A DNA stretch of 64,000 nt, taken from NCBI GenBank assembly GCA_052274345.1, contig DAVZGP010000006.1:31157-95156 (forward strand). Direction: 5' to 3'. Within the stretch, counting starts at the first letter, position 1. Each line of letters opens with the position of its first letter. Below, in pieces: positions 8,286 through 15,802 of this stretch. The notes under the pieces were generated by a model that was not told the origin of the DNA, searched no databases, and saw only the letters and a program-made list of their open reading frames with translations. The translations under genes and the position numbers were made by a program. This DNA is from Clostridium_AD sp937920395. Lineage in GTDB: Bacteria; Bacillota; Clostridia; Clostridiales; Clostridiaceae.

Positions 8286-9935
8286 CTATGCCTCCTCGTA
8301 ACTAAATGAAAATCCTCCACCAAGAAGATTATCTATTAACTCCTCAAGAGCCTCACAATCTCTAACATCATCAGGCACTAAGTAACGAGATTGATTATCA
8401 TTCAAACATGCAGATAAACATTCAATATAATCTGAACTTTGTTGGTAATCAAATTTATTAAGATATTCTTTATCGTCCTTATAAATTTTTTCATAAATAT
8501 GTGGCCCAGTAAGTGTACCAGTAATATGCATACCTATAATTGAATTCCTAATTTCTGCTAACTTATTAAATATACCTTCAGAACTGTACCTAGAAAAATT
8601 CTTATTATTTACTAATTTAGAAATATCAATTACTATTTTCAATTTAAATTTCATTTCTCTTATAATACGCCTAACTCTAATGATATCATCAATTGATTCC
8701 ACTAAATAATGTTGTTTTTTTCTAATTGTAGATGGCCCATTTACAAGGGCAATTTTCATCTCTGTATATTTCTTCATACTCTTTTCAAATTTCATATACT
8801 GTTTAAAAAATTCTTCTTCATTATATGTTTCAGATCGAAATGGGGGTATTAACTCTAAAACATCAGGTTTTTCATACTTCTTGAATGTATCACTAAGATT
8901 ATTTACTACTAAGTTCATCATCTCAGAGTTCTTCCATATACTATCGCATTCATTATTATAAGCAAGTCTCATAATGTAAGAACTACTTGGATTGGACTTT
9001 AATGTACCATCAGTAGTTATTACATAACATAACTTACTTTTGATGTCAGATGGATATAATATCCCTTTGTTTACGACTGGTAAAAGTACATTTACATTTT
9101 GCACCATACTTACCCTATCCGTTTCAATACAAAGATTTACATACTCAGACCAATATTCAGCATCATTTATGGTATTTAATAACCAGTCATGCATCATTAA
9201 CATTTCTAATTCACCTTTTCTACCTTCAATAAATACACGTTGCATATTTTCTTTATATATTTGATCTATTCCAAATGCATCATCATTATATCTATGGTTA
9301 TAGTTATTAATATAACTTGACTCTTTTGTAAAGTTATTGTAGATGTGTTCAACATACTTTTCATCATAATCCCAAGTTATATTTTCTGCAAATTCATATA
9401 AATTAACTCCATATTTCAGATAAGTCTCCTGTATCCAGCTAACTAATCCATTATCTAAAAGCTTAAAGTTAGAAATTGAAGGTTTCTCAGTTTGATTTTT
9501 CTTTATCTCTTCAGCTAATATTATAAGTTCACATTTATATTGATCTATTCCAGTTGCTCGCATCTTCGAACTATTGCAAAAGTCAATTACTAATTTTTCA
9601 TAGTCAGCATTCGTATAAAACAAGTCTATATATTTAAGATCTTTAATAGTGTTTTTTAATAACCTATCTATACGCGTTTTAGTTTTTACATAATACTGCA
9701 TTATAAAATCTTGACTTTTAGGTCTATCATTTTCAACCTCATGCTTTATCTTTGCTAATGTTTGTTCAGTTTTTACACTCTCATAATCATAAGTTTCTGG
9801 GTCAAGATAGTTATTAAAATAATCCATAACATAACTAATAGTTTTTGACATGTTTTCAGCATGTTTCTTAAAATCGAACTCATCTAATTTATCCTTTTTC
9901 TTCATTTGTGTAATGTATTCTTCTACAGTTAGCAT
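8286..9935 (-). CDS. uncharacterised 549-residue protein, first gene of a two-gene operon
   Basis: I do not recognise this protein. It is soluble, with a helical charged N-terminal half. The C-terminal 200 residues alternate hydrophobic strands and helices: TEMKIALVNGPSTIRKK, FKLKIVIDISKLV, IIGMHITGTLTGPH and SRYLVPDDVRDCEALEEL. That pattern resembles a TIM-barrel of the xylose-isomerase/AP-endonuclease-2 type, but this is only inference and no metal site is clear. AAAGGAGAT precedes the ATG. It is followed by the helix-turn-helix gene at 2-base spacing and a terminator, so the pair is a self-contained transcription unit. Confidence 0.6.
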   Translation of the reverse strand: MLTVEEYITQMKKKDKLDEFDFKKHAENMSKTISYVMDYFNNYLDPETYDYESVKTEQTLAKIKHEVENDRPKSQDFIMQYYVKTKTRIDRLLKNTIKDLKYIDLFYTNADYEKLVIDFCNSSKMRATGIDQYKCELIILAEEIKKNQTEKPSISNFKLLDNGLVSWIQETYLKYGVNLYEFAENITWDYDEKYVEHIYNNFTKESSYINNYNHRYNDDAFGIDQIYKENMQRVFIEGRKGELEMLMMHDWLLNTINDAEYWSEYVNLCIETDRVSMVQNVNVLLPVVNKGILYPSDIKSKLCYVITTDGTLKSNPSSSYIMRLAYNNECDSIWKNSEMMNLVVNNLSDTFKKYEKPDVLELIPPFRSETYNEEEFFKQYMKFEKSMKKYTEMKIALVNGPSTIRKKQHYLVESIDDIIRVRRIIREMKFKLKIVIDISKLVNNKNFSRYSSEGIFNKLAEIRNSIIGMHITGTLTGPHIYEKIYKDDKEYLNKFDYQQSSDYIECLSACLNDNQSRYLVPDDVRDCEALEELIDNLLGGGFSFSYEEA

Positions 9936-10323
9936 CAGTATCTCCTTTTCATCTTTAATAAAGCATGTGCACTCTATTTTTAAATTATTCCATACTTTAT
10001 TGATTTTGCCTAAATATGAACAAGGTATTCAAAATAACATAACTTTAGTTTGATATATGTTATTTTTATAGTTAAATTAAAATACACCTCATATTCAAAG
10101 CATTCTTGCTTTGAATATGAGGTGTGATAAAAGACATCACAATCAATGAGTTGCCGCATTTAATATTTTAATCTAAATTTACTAATGAATCGTTTGAAAT
10201 AATTTCAATATACTACTATCTTTGTTACGCCTTGTGTAATATCCGCGACAAAGCCCTCATTTCTTAAGTAATCTTCTTGTAATAAATAACTCATGTATTA
10301 TTTTTTAGCCAATTCTGCAACCT
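9936..10323. other. intergenic stretch with a short minus-strand frame
   Basis: It holds the promoter region of the 549-residue gene, the hairpin at 10084-10125, and a 29-codon minus-strand frame (10205-10294) starting MSYLLQEDYLRNEGFVADI. That frame reads like real protein but lacks a ribosome binding site and may be a remnant. The frame upstream of it, overlapping the end of the 66-residue gene, reads KIKVAELAKK before a stop, as if that gene had lost its natural C-terminus by a frameshift. Confidence 0.35.
10084..10125. terminator. perfect 19-bp hairpin, probable terminator
   Basis: Two perfectly complementary 19-base arms (10084-10102 and 10107-10125) separated by the four-base loop TTCT. 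The minus-strand 3' side is T-rich (TATTTTAATTT), so it could stop transcription of the small minus-strand genes at 10205-10524; on the plus strand no T-tract follows. The length and perfection of the stem are unusual for a plain terminator. Confidence 0.55.
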
Positions 10324-10524
10324 TTATCTTTTGAAATTTACAAACTCACCGTCCATTAAATCTGTTACACAAAACCCTTTTGGAGCATTAACCAGTTTCT
10401 TATTTATACGATCATATTGTTTTTCCTCTATCACTAAACAAGCTGATAAAATACGCCTTATATATATTTCATCATCTACTTCATTAACTGATATTCCCTT
10501 ATATCCACTAAAAATAACATTCAT
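10324..10524 (-). CDS. small hypothetical protein (66 residues)
   Basis: An acidic-to-neutral 66-residue protein with even amino-acid use and no membrane segment. AAAGGAA lies about 8 bases before the ATG. I do not recognise the family. The frame ends in GEFVNFKR, but a one-base slip at the run of A just before the stop would extend it as QKIKVAELAKK, which looks a more natural C-terminus, so a frameshift is possible. Confidence 0.45.
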   Translation of the reverse strand: MNVIFSGYKGISVNEVDDEIYIRRILSACLVIEEKQYDRINKKLVNAPKGFCVTDLMDGEFVNFKR

Positions 10525-11135
10525 ATTACATAATTCCTTTCATATTTAAATTGAGAAAAAAGTGTAAAAACATTGAGGTCTTTCTATTTTTAAAATTAAT
10601 AAGGTATCTTCTTGTAATTTCTTTAAATCAAATTTAATTGGTACAATATTATTTAGGAACTAAATAACTGTTTCAAATTTTTTTAAACTCATATGCATAA
10701 TCTACTTTTAACTATTTTTTTCAATGTTGTTTCTGTTTTCTCTTTATTTATTGTCTTGTAATTTGTTCTCTTTACATAATTCAACAAGCATTCATAATTT
10801 TCCTTTATCTCTTGTAGAAAAGACTGAAGACCTCCTATATATTACTAAAATATTTCTCTAGTAATTTATGAAACTAATTATTAGTTTATATATGGCATTT
10901 TAATAATAGATTCTTATAATTATACAAATATTAATATGTACCAATAAACTATAGTTTTTAGATACATGAATAAATAATGACTAATGCATATGCATATATA
11001 TGAGTTAGCAGCAAGAAGCATTAAATGAAACAACTAGCAGTCTTAAATATAAAGCTATCTTTATGTGATTCAGAGAGAGATTGGCGAGAACCCAACATAA
11101 AATAGTTATATATTAACTTTGGTATAATTTAACTC
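10525..11135. other. intergenic stretch with one unexplained minus-strand frame
   Basis: AT-rich, about 600 bases. On the minus strand AGGAGG at about 10832 is followed by a frame of about 48 codons (10689-10835) reading LQSFLQEIKENYECLLNYV and on, Lys-rich, but with no ATG, GTG or TTG at proper spacing. It may be a remnant or begin with a rare start. Nothing else is recognisable. Confidence 0.25.
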
Positions 11136-11164
11136 TTTACTTGTGTTTTAGAATTGCATATAAT
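11136..11164 (+). promoter_or_regulatory. promoter of the 44-residue membrane peptide
   Basis: TTTACT at 11136-11141 and TATAAT at 11159-11164 with a 17-base spacer, matching vegetative sigma-A consensus closely. Transcription would begin near 11171, about 30 bases before the start codon at 11203. Confidence 0.65.
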
Positions 11165-11202
11165 AATTCTATAAATTAAATATATAAATTGGAGGCCTAA
11201 TC

Positions 11203-11337
11203 ATGCATAAACGTGATTGGGAGAAAAAACTATTCTTCTCGAAATTAAAATTTGCTTTAAAAAAAGTAGATTGGTTTAAATCAATAGACTTATTACTTAA
11301 AATAATTAGCCTATTGATATTAATATTTGGGAAATAA
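11203..11337 (+). CDS. small membrane peptide, type I toxin-like (44 residues)
   Basis: TTGGAGG sits 8 bases before the ATG. The peptide begins MHKRDWEKKLFFSKLKFALK, a strongly basic amphipathic stretch, and ends with a hydrophobic segment of about 16 residues (IDLLLKIISLLILIFGK) with a terminal lysine. A good promoter lies upstream and a strong terminator downstream, so it is its own transcription unit. Size, charge and one membrane helix fit type I toxins and other tail-anchored membrane peptides, but I see no clear antisense RNA promoter and do not recognise a named family. It could also be a membrane-complex subunit. Confidence 0.6.
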   Translation: MHKRDWEKKLFFSKLKFALKKVDWFKSIDLLLKIISLLILIFGK

Positions 11338-11392
11338 TAGGGAATAATTTTTTCTCCCTCTCCTATGATTAGAATAATATAAAATAATTAAT

Positions 11393-11430
11393 AAGACCGC
11401 TGTGCAATACTAAATATGCACAGTGGTCTT
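11393..11430 (+). terminator. Rho-independent terminator
   Basis: A 14-bp stem with one G-T pair (AAGACCGCTGTGCA / TGCACAGTGGTCTT), 10-base loop, followed by ATTTCTGTTTT. It ends the transcript of the membrane peptide 56 bases after its stop codon. Confidence 0.85.
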
Positions 11431-11707
11431 ATTTCTGTTTTAAGTTACCGTTAACTTACTTATAACCTCATTTATGCATATATTCACTTGCATTATTCGT
11501 AACTTTATTAATCATAACTCTTTTGCTAGTACAACTATTAAAGTAATGATAAATCAGATATTTATCCTTCACCATTGTTACAACACACTATTATAATAAT
11601 ATAAAATACTTCATAATAAACTACTTTAGTAATGATTGTTCACTCTTTAGTCTTCATAAACATAGCTAATAATAAAGATTTCACTATAATATAAAGGAGG
11701 AGAGCAA

Positions 11708-11923
11708 ATGAAAAATATAAATGATTTAGAAAACGCACTAGAAACAAGTGTAGCGAATTTTAGAAAAGAAATAGATTTTGACACAGAAACATTCAGCCAA
11801 AGCCATAATAATGACTATTTAGATAAAGACGATTTTGACGAACTTGGCAGACAAACATTTTATGCCCTTGATGATTTTAAAAAACATATTATTGATTATT
11901 TAAAAGATAACAAAAACGAATAG
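11708..11923 (+). CDS. small acidic hypothetical protein (71 residues)
   Basis: AAAGGAGG lies 6 bases before the ATG, a very strong ribosome binding site. The protein is helical and highly acidic (many Asp/Glu, e.g. DYLDKDDFDELG), with no Cys and no membrane segment. I do not recognise the family. It converges on the GHKL ATPase gene at 11991 with a 67-base gap. Strong acidity in a small protein can mean a DNA mimic or a chaperone-like partner, but there is no direct support for either. Confidence 0.6.
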   Translation: MKNINDLENALETSVANFRKEIDFDTETFSQSHNNDYLDKDDFDELGRQTFYALDDFKKHIIDYLKDNKNE

Positions 11924-11990
11924 AGATATAGATTAATTAAGATAATATCATCCACATAATTTGTTAAGCATTATGGACAATAACATTACT

Positions 11991-13652
11991 TTACCTAGGC
12001 AGTTTCTTCTTTGATTTATCCCTTTTGTAGTTATTAATCAAGTTTTTAAGTTCAATCACCGGTATAATCTTTTGAGGCCCATATTTGAGTATCCATTCCT
12101 GATTTTCTTTTGTTAATCCTAGTATTGTCCCATCCTTCAACATCTTTTTTTCATTAATATCAAGATCAACATACCAGCAAATAACATAATCAAAAGTTTC
12201 ATATGGATGTTCATGCTTAAATAGATTGCTCAATTTATACTCAATTTCAACCAAAACTTTTCTTTTCTCGAAATCGAAACAAATCATGTCTGTAGTAGAA
12301 TTCTGTGAATAATTCCCAATTCTATCAATATGTTTTATATATTGTTTTATGTTTGGGTTTGAAATAATTGAAGAAAAAAGTAATGCAACCTGTGCTTCAT
12401 TATCTGGTTTTTTAGAAATTGGGATTTCATCTACTAGTAAATCCTCAATGTTATCAAAATTATCTAACCTAATTTCAAGTTGCTTTTGCTTTTCATTTAC
12501 CATATATTCAATTTCTTCGGCCTTTCTTAAACTAAAATAGCTCTCATCTACTAAAGGAATGATATCCTCACTAATGATTTTTTTTGCCTCATCAAATACC
12601 CACTTAACCCTTGGATCATCCTGATTTGATAAATTGTTTCTATCCGACGTCAATTCAAAAACTTGAGAGTTTATTAGTAAATGATAATGGTTAGAGTCTA
12701 GATCCATACCCATATTGTTTTTCTTCGTAAATGGTATAAAATCTTTTGCAAGATAAACCCCAAATCGAGACTTTAGACTTTCACCTTGTTTTAATTTTAC
12801 AATCTCTCTCCTGCAATTCGTGCCAGAAATTGTACCATACATTTGAAATGAAACATATTCTCCATCAATATTTGTTTCTCTATGATAAGGTCCAAAATGC
12901 CTACAATAATTTATAGACCTTTTATAAATAGGTTCATTTGGATCAATTTTGGGCTTCTCCTGAGGTTGATGAAATTGATGGGTGCCCGCAATTTCATCTT
13001 TTATATTATTTATTCTATCCTCAATAAAAATTCTAGGAGCTATCTGCATACAAGTAATATATTTATGTAGTTCAGTATAGTTTGCAAAATATGTTTTAAA
13101 ACTTCCTGCGGCTGTAAACCATAATACATAATCTTTTATTGTTTCAAAGTTAAAATATTTTTCAGGATTATCAATCATGTATCCTTCAATGGTTATACAT
13201 GACCCGCCTTTGCCCATTTTAGGTAAAACTGTTTCTATTTCATATTCTGGCATTAAATTATCACACAAAGCCTCCCATGGATGCTCCATTGTTGCTATGA
13301 ATGCTTCATTATTTCTAGTTTGCGTTTGAAGTACTATTTTATCGCTTTTAAAATATATTTTAGTTCCTAATCCTTTTTCACCAATTCCTAATTTATTTTT
13401 ATTTGAATCTCCAAGATTAAAGAATCTATGAATTTCCTCTTTACATAGTCCTTTACCATCATCCTGAATTTCGATTATAAATTTTCCTACATTATTTCTA
13501 TATACAATTATTGAAATAGCTTTAGCATCTGCATCATGAGAATTGCTAATGGCTTCCCTAAGAAGTTCCATAGGATTAACCATATTTTGAGCTATTTCTT
13601 TAAACATGGAGATGTCTTTTACTTCGGGTTTGAACTTTTCCAAAATTTTCAC
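11991..13652 (-). CDS. GHKL (Hsp90/MutL-type) ATPase with possible C-terminal nuclease domain
   Basis: 553 residues. Residues 25-100 hold the GHKL ATP site: the N-box ELLREAISNSHDADA (Glu33, Asn37, Asp40), the G1 box DDGKGL (64-69) and the lid GIGEKGLGTK (89-98). A transducer-like region follows to about residue 350, then a coiled coil. The last 100 residues contain TDMICF (Asp455), VLVEIEYK (Glu471, Lys473) and FDYVICWYVD, an arrangement like the D...ExK core of PD-(D/E)XK nucleases; this assignment is tentative. ATPase-nuclease fusions are frequent in defence loci (known), so a DNA-targeting role is plausible. It is divergent from the XRE regulator, and an inverted repeat lies between them. 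Confidence 0.8.
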   Translation of the reverse strand: MKILEKFKPEVKDISMFKEIAQNMVNPMELLREAISNSHDADAKAISIIVYRNNVGKFIIEIQDDGKGLCKEEIHRFFNLGDSNKNKLGIGEKGLGTKIYFKSDKIVLQTQTRNNEAFIATMEHPWEALCDNLMPEYEIETVLPKMGKGGSCITIEGYMIDNPEKYFNFETIKDYVLWFTAAGSFKTYFANYTELHKYITCMQIAPRIFIEDRINNIKDEIAGTHQFHQPQEKPKIDPNEPIYKRSINYCRHFGPYHRETNIDGEYVSFQMYGTISGTNCRREIVKLKQGESLKSRFGVYLAKDFIPFTKKNNMGMDLDSNHYHLLINSQVFELTSDRNNLSNQDDPRVKWVFDEAKKIISEDIIPLVDESYFSLRKAEEIEYMVNEKQKQLEIRLDNFDNIEDLLVDEIPISKKPDNEAQVALLFSSIISNPNIKQYIKHIDRIGNYSQNSTTDMICFDFEKRKVLVEIEYKLSNLFKHEHPYETFDYVICWYVDLDINEKKMLKDGTILGLTKENQEWILKYGPQKIIPVIELKNLINNYKRDKSKKKLPR

Positions 13653-13687
13653 CTACCTTCATACTAATAATATTTACTAAAAATTTT

Positions 13688-13712
13688 AAAATATGCTAGT
13701 CTGGCATATTTT
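13688..13712. promoter_or_regulatory. inverted repeat, candidate operator of the divergent ATPase/XRE pair
   Basis: AAAATATGC and GCATATTTT form a perfect 9-bp inverted repeat around a 7-base spacer. It lies 36 bases upstream of the ATPase start and 62 bases upstream of the XRE start, in the only spacer between two divergent genes, which is where a small XRE repressor would bind. A role as a weak terminator is less likely here because both genes point away from it. Confidence 0.45.
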
Positions 13713-13773
13713 TTTCAATTTTTTCACTTAATATTAAAATAAATAGTATTTTAAACTTTAAAGGATGGTAGTT

Positions 13774-13992
13774 ATGTTAGTAAAAAATATTACTGGCAAG
13801 AAAATAAGAGCAGTTAGACGCAAAAAAAAGATAACTCAAATTCAGTTAGCGGCACGTTTGAATACGCTTGGTATTGATTTTGATCAAAGTGCTATATCAA
13901 AAATAGAAAATCAAACAAAAGTCCTCCTAGACTATGAAGTAAAAGCTATTGCACAAGTTTTAGGCATCTCCATTGAGAGACTGTTTGATTAA
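13774..13992 (+). CDS. XRE-family helix-turn-helix regulator
   Basis: 72 residues, almost entirely an XRE/Cro-CI DNA-binding domain: GKKIRAVRRKKKITQIQLA is helices 1-2, FDQSAISKIENQTK is the recognition helix region with the typical S-I-E-N, and VKAIAQVLGISIERLF the last helix. The second ATG (13774-13776) is chosen because AAAGGA overlaps the first ATG but sits 8 bases before the second. It probably represses the divergent ATPase gene and itself. A long hairpin follows its stop codon. Confidence 0.85.
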   Translation: MLVKNITGKKIRAVRRKKKITQIQLAARLNTLGIDFDQSAISKIENQTKVLLDYEVKAIAQVLGISIERLFD

Positions 13993-14015
13993 ATTATATC
14001 GGAGACAAAATTTTA

Positions 14016-14060
14016 GGGAACGTCCATAGATATTATATACATATATCTATGGACGTTCCC
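14016..14060. repeat. long palindrome after the XRE gene (terminator or REP-like element)
   Basis: GGGAACGTCCATAGATAT (14016-14033) pairs perfectly with ATATCTATGGACGTTCCC (14043-14060) around a 9-base AT-only centre. Flanks outside it show a second, imperfect pairing (GGAGACAAAA on the left, CTCTTGTCCC on the right up to about 14078). It is placed to end XRE transcription but lacks a real T-tract. GC-rich arms in an AT-rich genome with the outer GGGACAAG box recall REP-type palindromes. Confidence 0.6.
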
Positions 14061-14411
14061 ATTTAAACTCTCTTGTCCCATAACTTATAATATCCTTCTC
14101 CGTAATAAATGACTGCTTACCTAATACTTTTTAAAAATGTTCTGAATCCGTCTAACACTCAATCTTTCTTCATTCTTACTTAAGAATTACCATCTATTTC
14201 TACTTAAATCTTAAATCTTCAATGTAAATGTACCTATATAGTCTTTCATATTAACATCCAATTCTACTTAGACTTCTATAAAAATATATATAAACCTTTT
14301 ATACTTTTATTTATTAATTGAAGTTAAATTATTCACCTGTTTTTGTTGCTTTTTCTGTAATATTATCAATAAAGAATAAATACCATTATAATATAATAAT
14401 ATTATTGAAGG
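14061..14411. other. intergenic stretch without a supported gene
   Basis: AT-rich with stops in every frame. On the minus strand, fragments such as YYGEGYYKLWDKRV next to the palindrome look faintly coding but are cut by stops; they could be traces of a REP-associated transposase, which I cannot confirm. The 3' end holds the promoter and leader of the GHKL gene at 14412. Confidence 0.3.
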
Positions 14412-15569
14412 GTGATTATCATAGAAGATAATTCTATTCGCATGCAACCAACTAAGGAATTCTTTATTAGTTATATTATAAGAGATATTTCCTTAGAGAA
14501 GGCAATAACAGACTTAATTGATAACTCGATTGAAGCTGCCAAATCTATGTCCAACAGTGCCTTTTTAAACGATTTTAAAATTCAACTAACATTCAAAAAA
14601 AATAAATTTATTATTAAAGACAATTGTGGTGGCATATCTAAAGATAATGCTAAAAATTATGCCTTTACCTTTGGTCATATAAATCTTTTAGAAGAAAAAA
14701 CAAAAGATGCGAATCATTTTGGAATTGGTATGAAGAGATCATTATTTAAAATTGGTAATAACATTAAAATTGAATCTGCTACTAGTAAGGGGGACCATTT
14801 TACTATAGCTTTAGATGTTAACAATTGGATGAAACAGCCCATGTGGGATATTAAATTAAATGATATTAAAATATCTATTAACAATGACATAGGTACTATT
14901 ATAGAAATTAGACAATTAAATAAAGTAATATCAATCCATTTTTCAGATAATAAATTTATCTTTAAGTTAAAGGAAATATTAAGTAAAACTTATAAACAAG
15001 CATTAGAAGATGGTATTAAAATTGTTGTAAATGATACACCACTAAGTTATAGTGACACTGATATCGAGGTATTTAGAGATAATGCTAAAGTTAGTGATTT
15101 TAATGTTGAAATTGTTATAAAAAAAGGTGAAAATAATATTAGAAATGCAGGTTGGAGTATTTATCTTGATGAGATTTTAGTTGTAGAAGCAGATAAAAGT
15201 GTACTTACAGGATGGAATTGCTCCAAATTAAGGGAAGGATTTTCATCACCGATTTTCGAAGAAAAATTTTATTGTTTTAGAGGATCTGTATATGTAAGAA
15301 GTAATAATAAAAATACAAAACTTCCATTTACAACAACAAAGAGTGGTTTAGATACAAGTACTCAATCATATTTAGAGCTTAGAAACCTTATTGTCAAAAT
15401 TATGACAAAAGAACTTCCCATTTTTGATAATGGTATAGTAAATATTAGATATCAGAAATCAAAAGAGGAAGTTGAAAAGTTAAAAAGAATTTTAAAAGTA
15501 AAATATGCTAAAAGTGTTGGAGAGATAACCTATGATGAATATATAAGAACGAATAAAATTAAAATATGA
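14412..15569 (+). CDS. GHKL ATPase-domain protein (MORC/MutL-like histidine-kinase-type ATPase)
   Basis: 385 residues with a GHKL ATP-binding domain: KAITDLIDNSIEAA (Asn38), IIKDNCGGIS (G1 box, 68-76) and HFGIGMKRSLFKIG (G2 box, 102-115). The opening QPTKEFFISYIIRDISLEKAI is typical of stand-alone ATPases in this superfamily. No kinase or nuclease domain is visible after it. The start is uncertain: GTG 14412 overlaps the ribosome binding site AAGGGTGA, while ATA 14421 sits at the best spacing and ATG 14442 has none. It follows the XRE gene and its palindrome on the same strand. ATP-driven clamping of a partner or DNA is the usual role; the partner is unknown. Confidence 0.75.
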   Translation: MIIIEDNSIRMQPTKEFFISYIIRDISLEKAITDLIDNSIEAAKSMSNSAFLNDFKIQLTFKKNKFIIKDNCGGISKDNAKNYAFTFGHINLLEEKTKDANHFGIGMKRSLFKIGNNIKIESATSKGDHFTIALDVNNWMKQPMWDIKLNDIKISINNDIGTIIEIRQLNKVISIHFSDNKFIFKLKEILSKTYKQALEDGIKIVVNDTPLSYSDTDIEVFRDNAKVSDFNVEIVIKKGENNIRNAGWSIYLDEILVVEADKSVLTGWNCSKLREGFSSPIFEEKFYCFRGSVYVRSNNKNTKLPFTTTKSGLDTSTQSYLELRNLIVKIMTKELPIFDNGIVNIRYQKSKEEVEKLKRILKVKYAKSVGEITYDEYIRTNKIKI

Positions 15570-15691
15570 AAAAACAATAAACATTGTCCATTTTAATTCC
15601 CAATTTTGTAATGCGCATTATCCTAAACGGACATACTATTAATCACGCTAAGGAGAGATATTTATCTCTATAATTAGAAATAATAAAACAA

Positions 15692-15721
15692 CACAATATA
15701 TAATAAAAATTATAAATTGTG
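15692..15721 (+). terminator. probable terminator of the GHKL ATPase gene
   Basis: A 13-bp stem with one mismatch (CACAATATATAAT / ATTATAAATTGTG), AAAA loop, followed by CTGCTTTTTATTG. It lies about 120 bases after the stop codon at 15569. Confidence 0.5.
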
Positions 15722-15802
15722 CTGCTTTTTATTGTTAAAAAATATGTAGACTTAGATTTTCGGTAATCAAGGAGTAATGTTGATATTATTTAGGTTATCA
15801 AT

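Noticed and set aside
13688..13712. Terminator
   Set aside because: Both adjacent genes diverge from it, so no transcript would end there; an operator is more likely.
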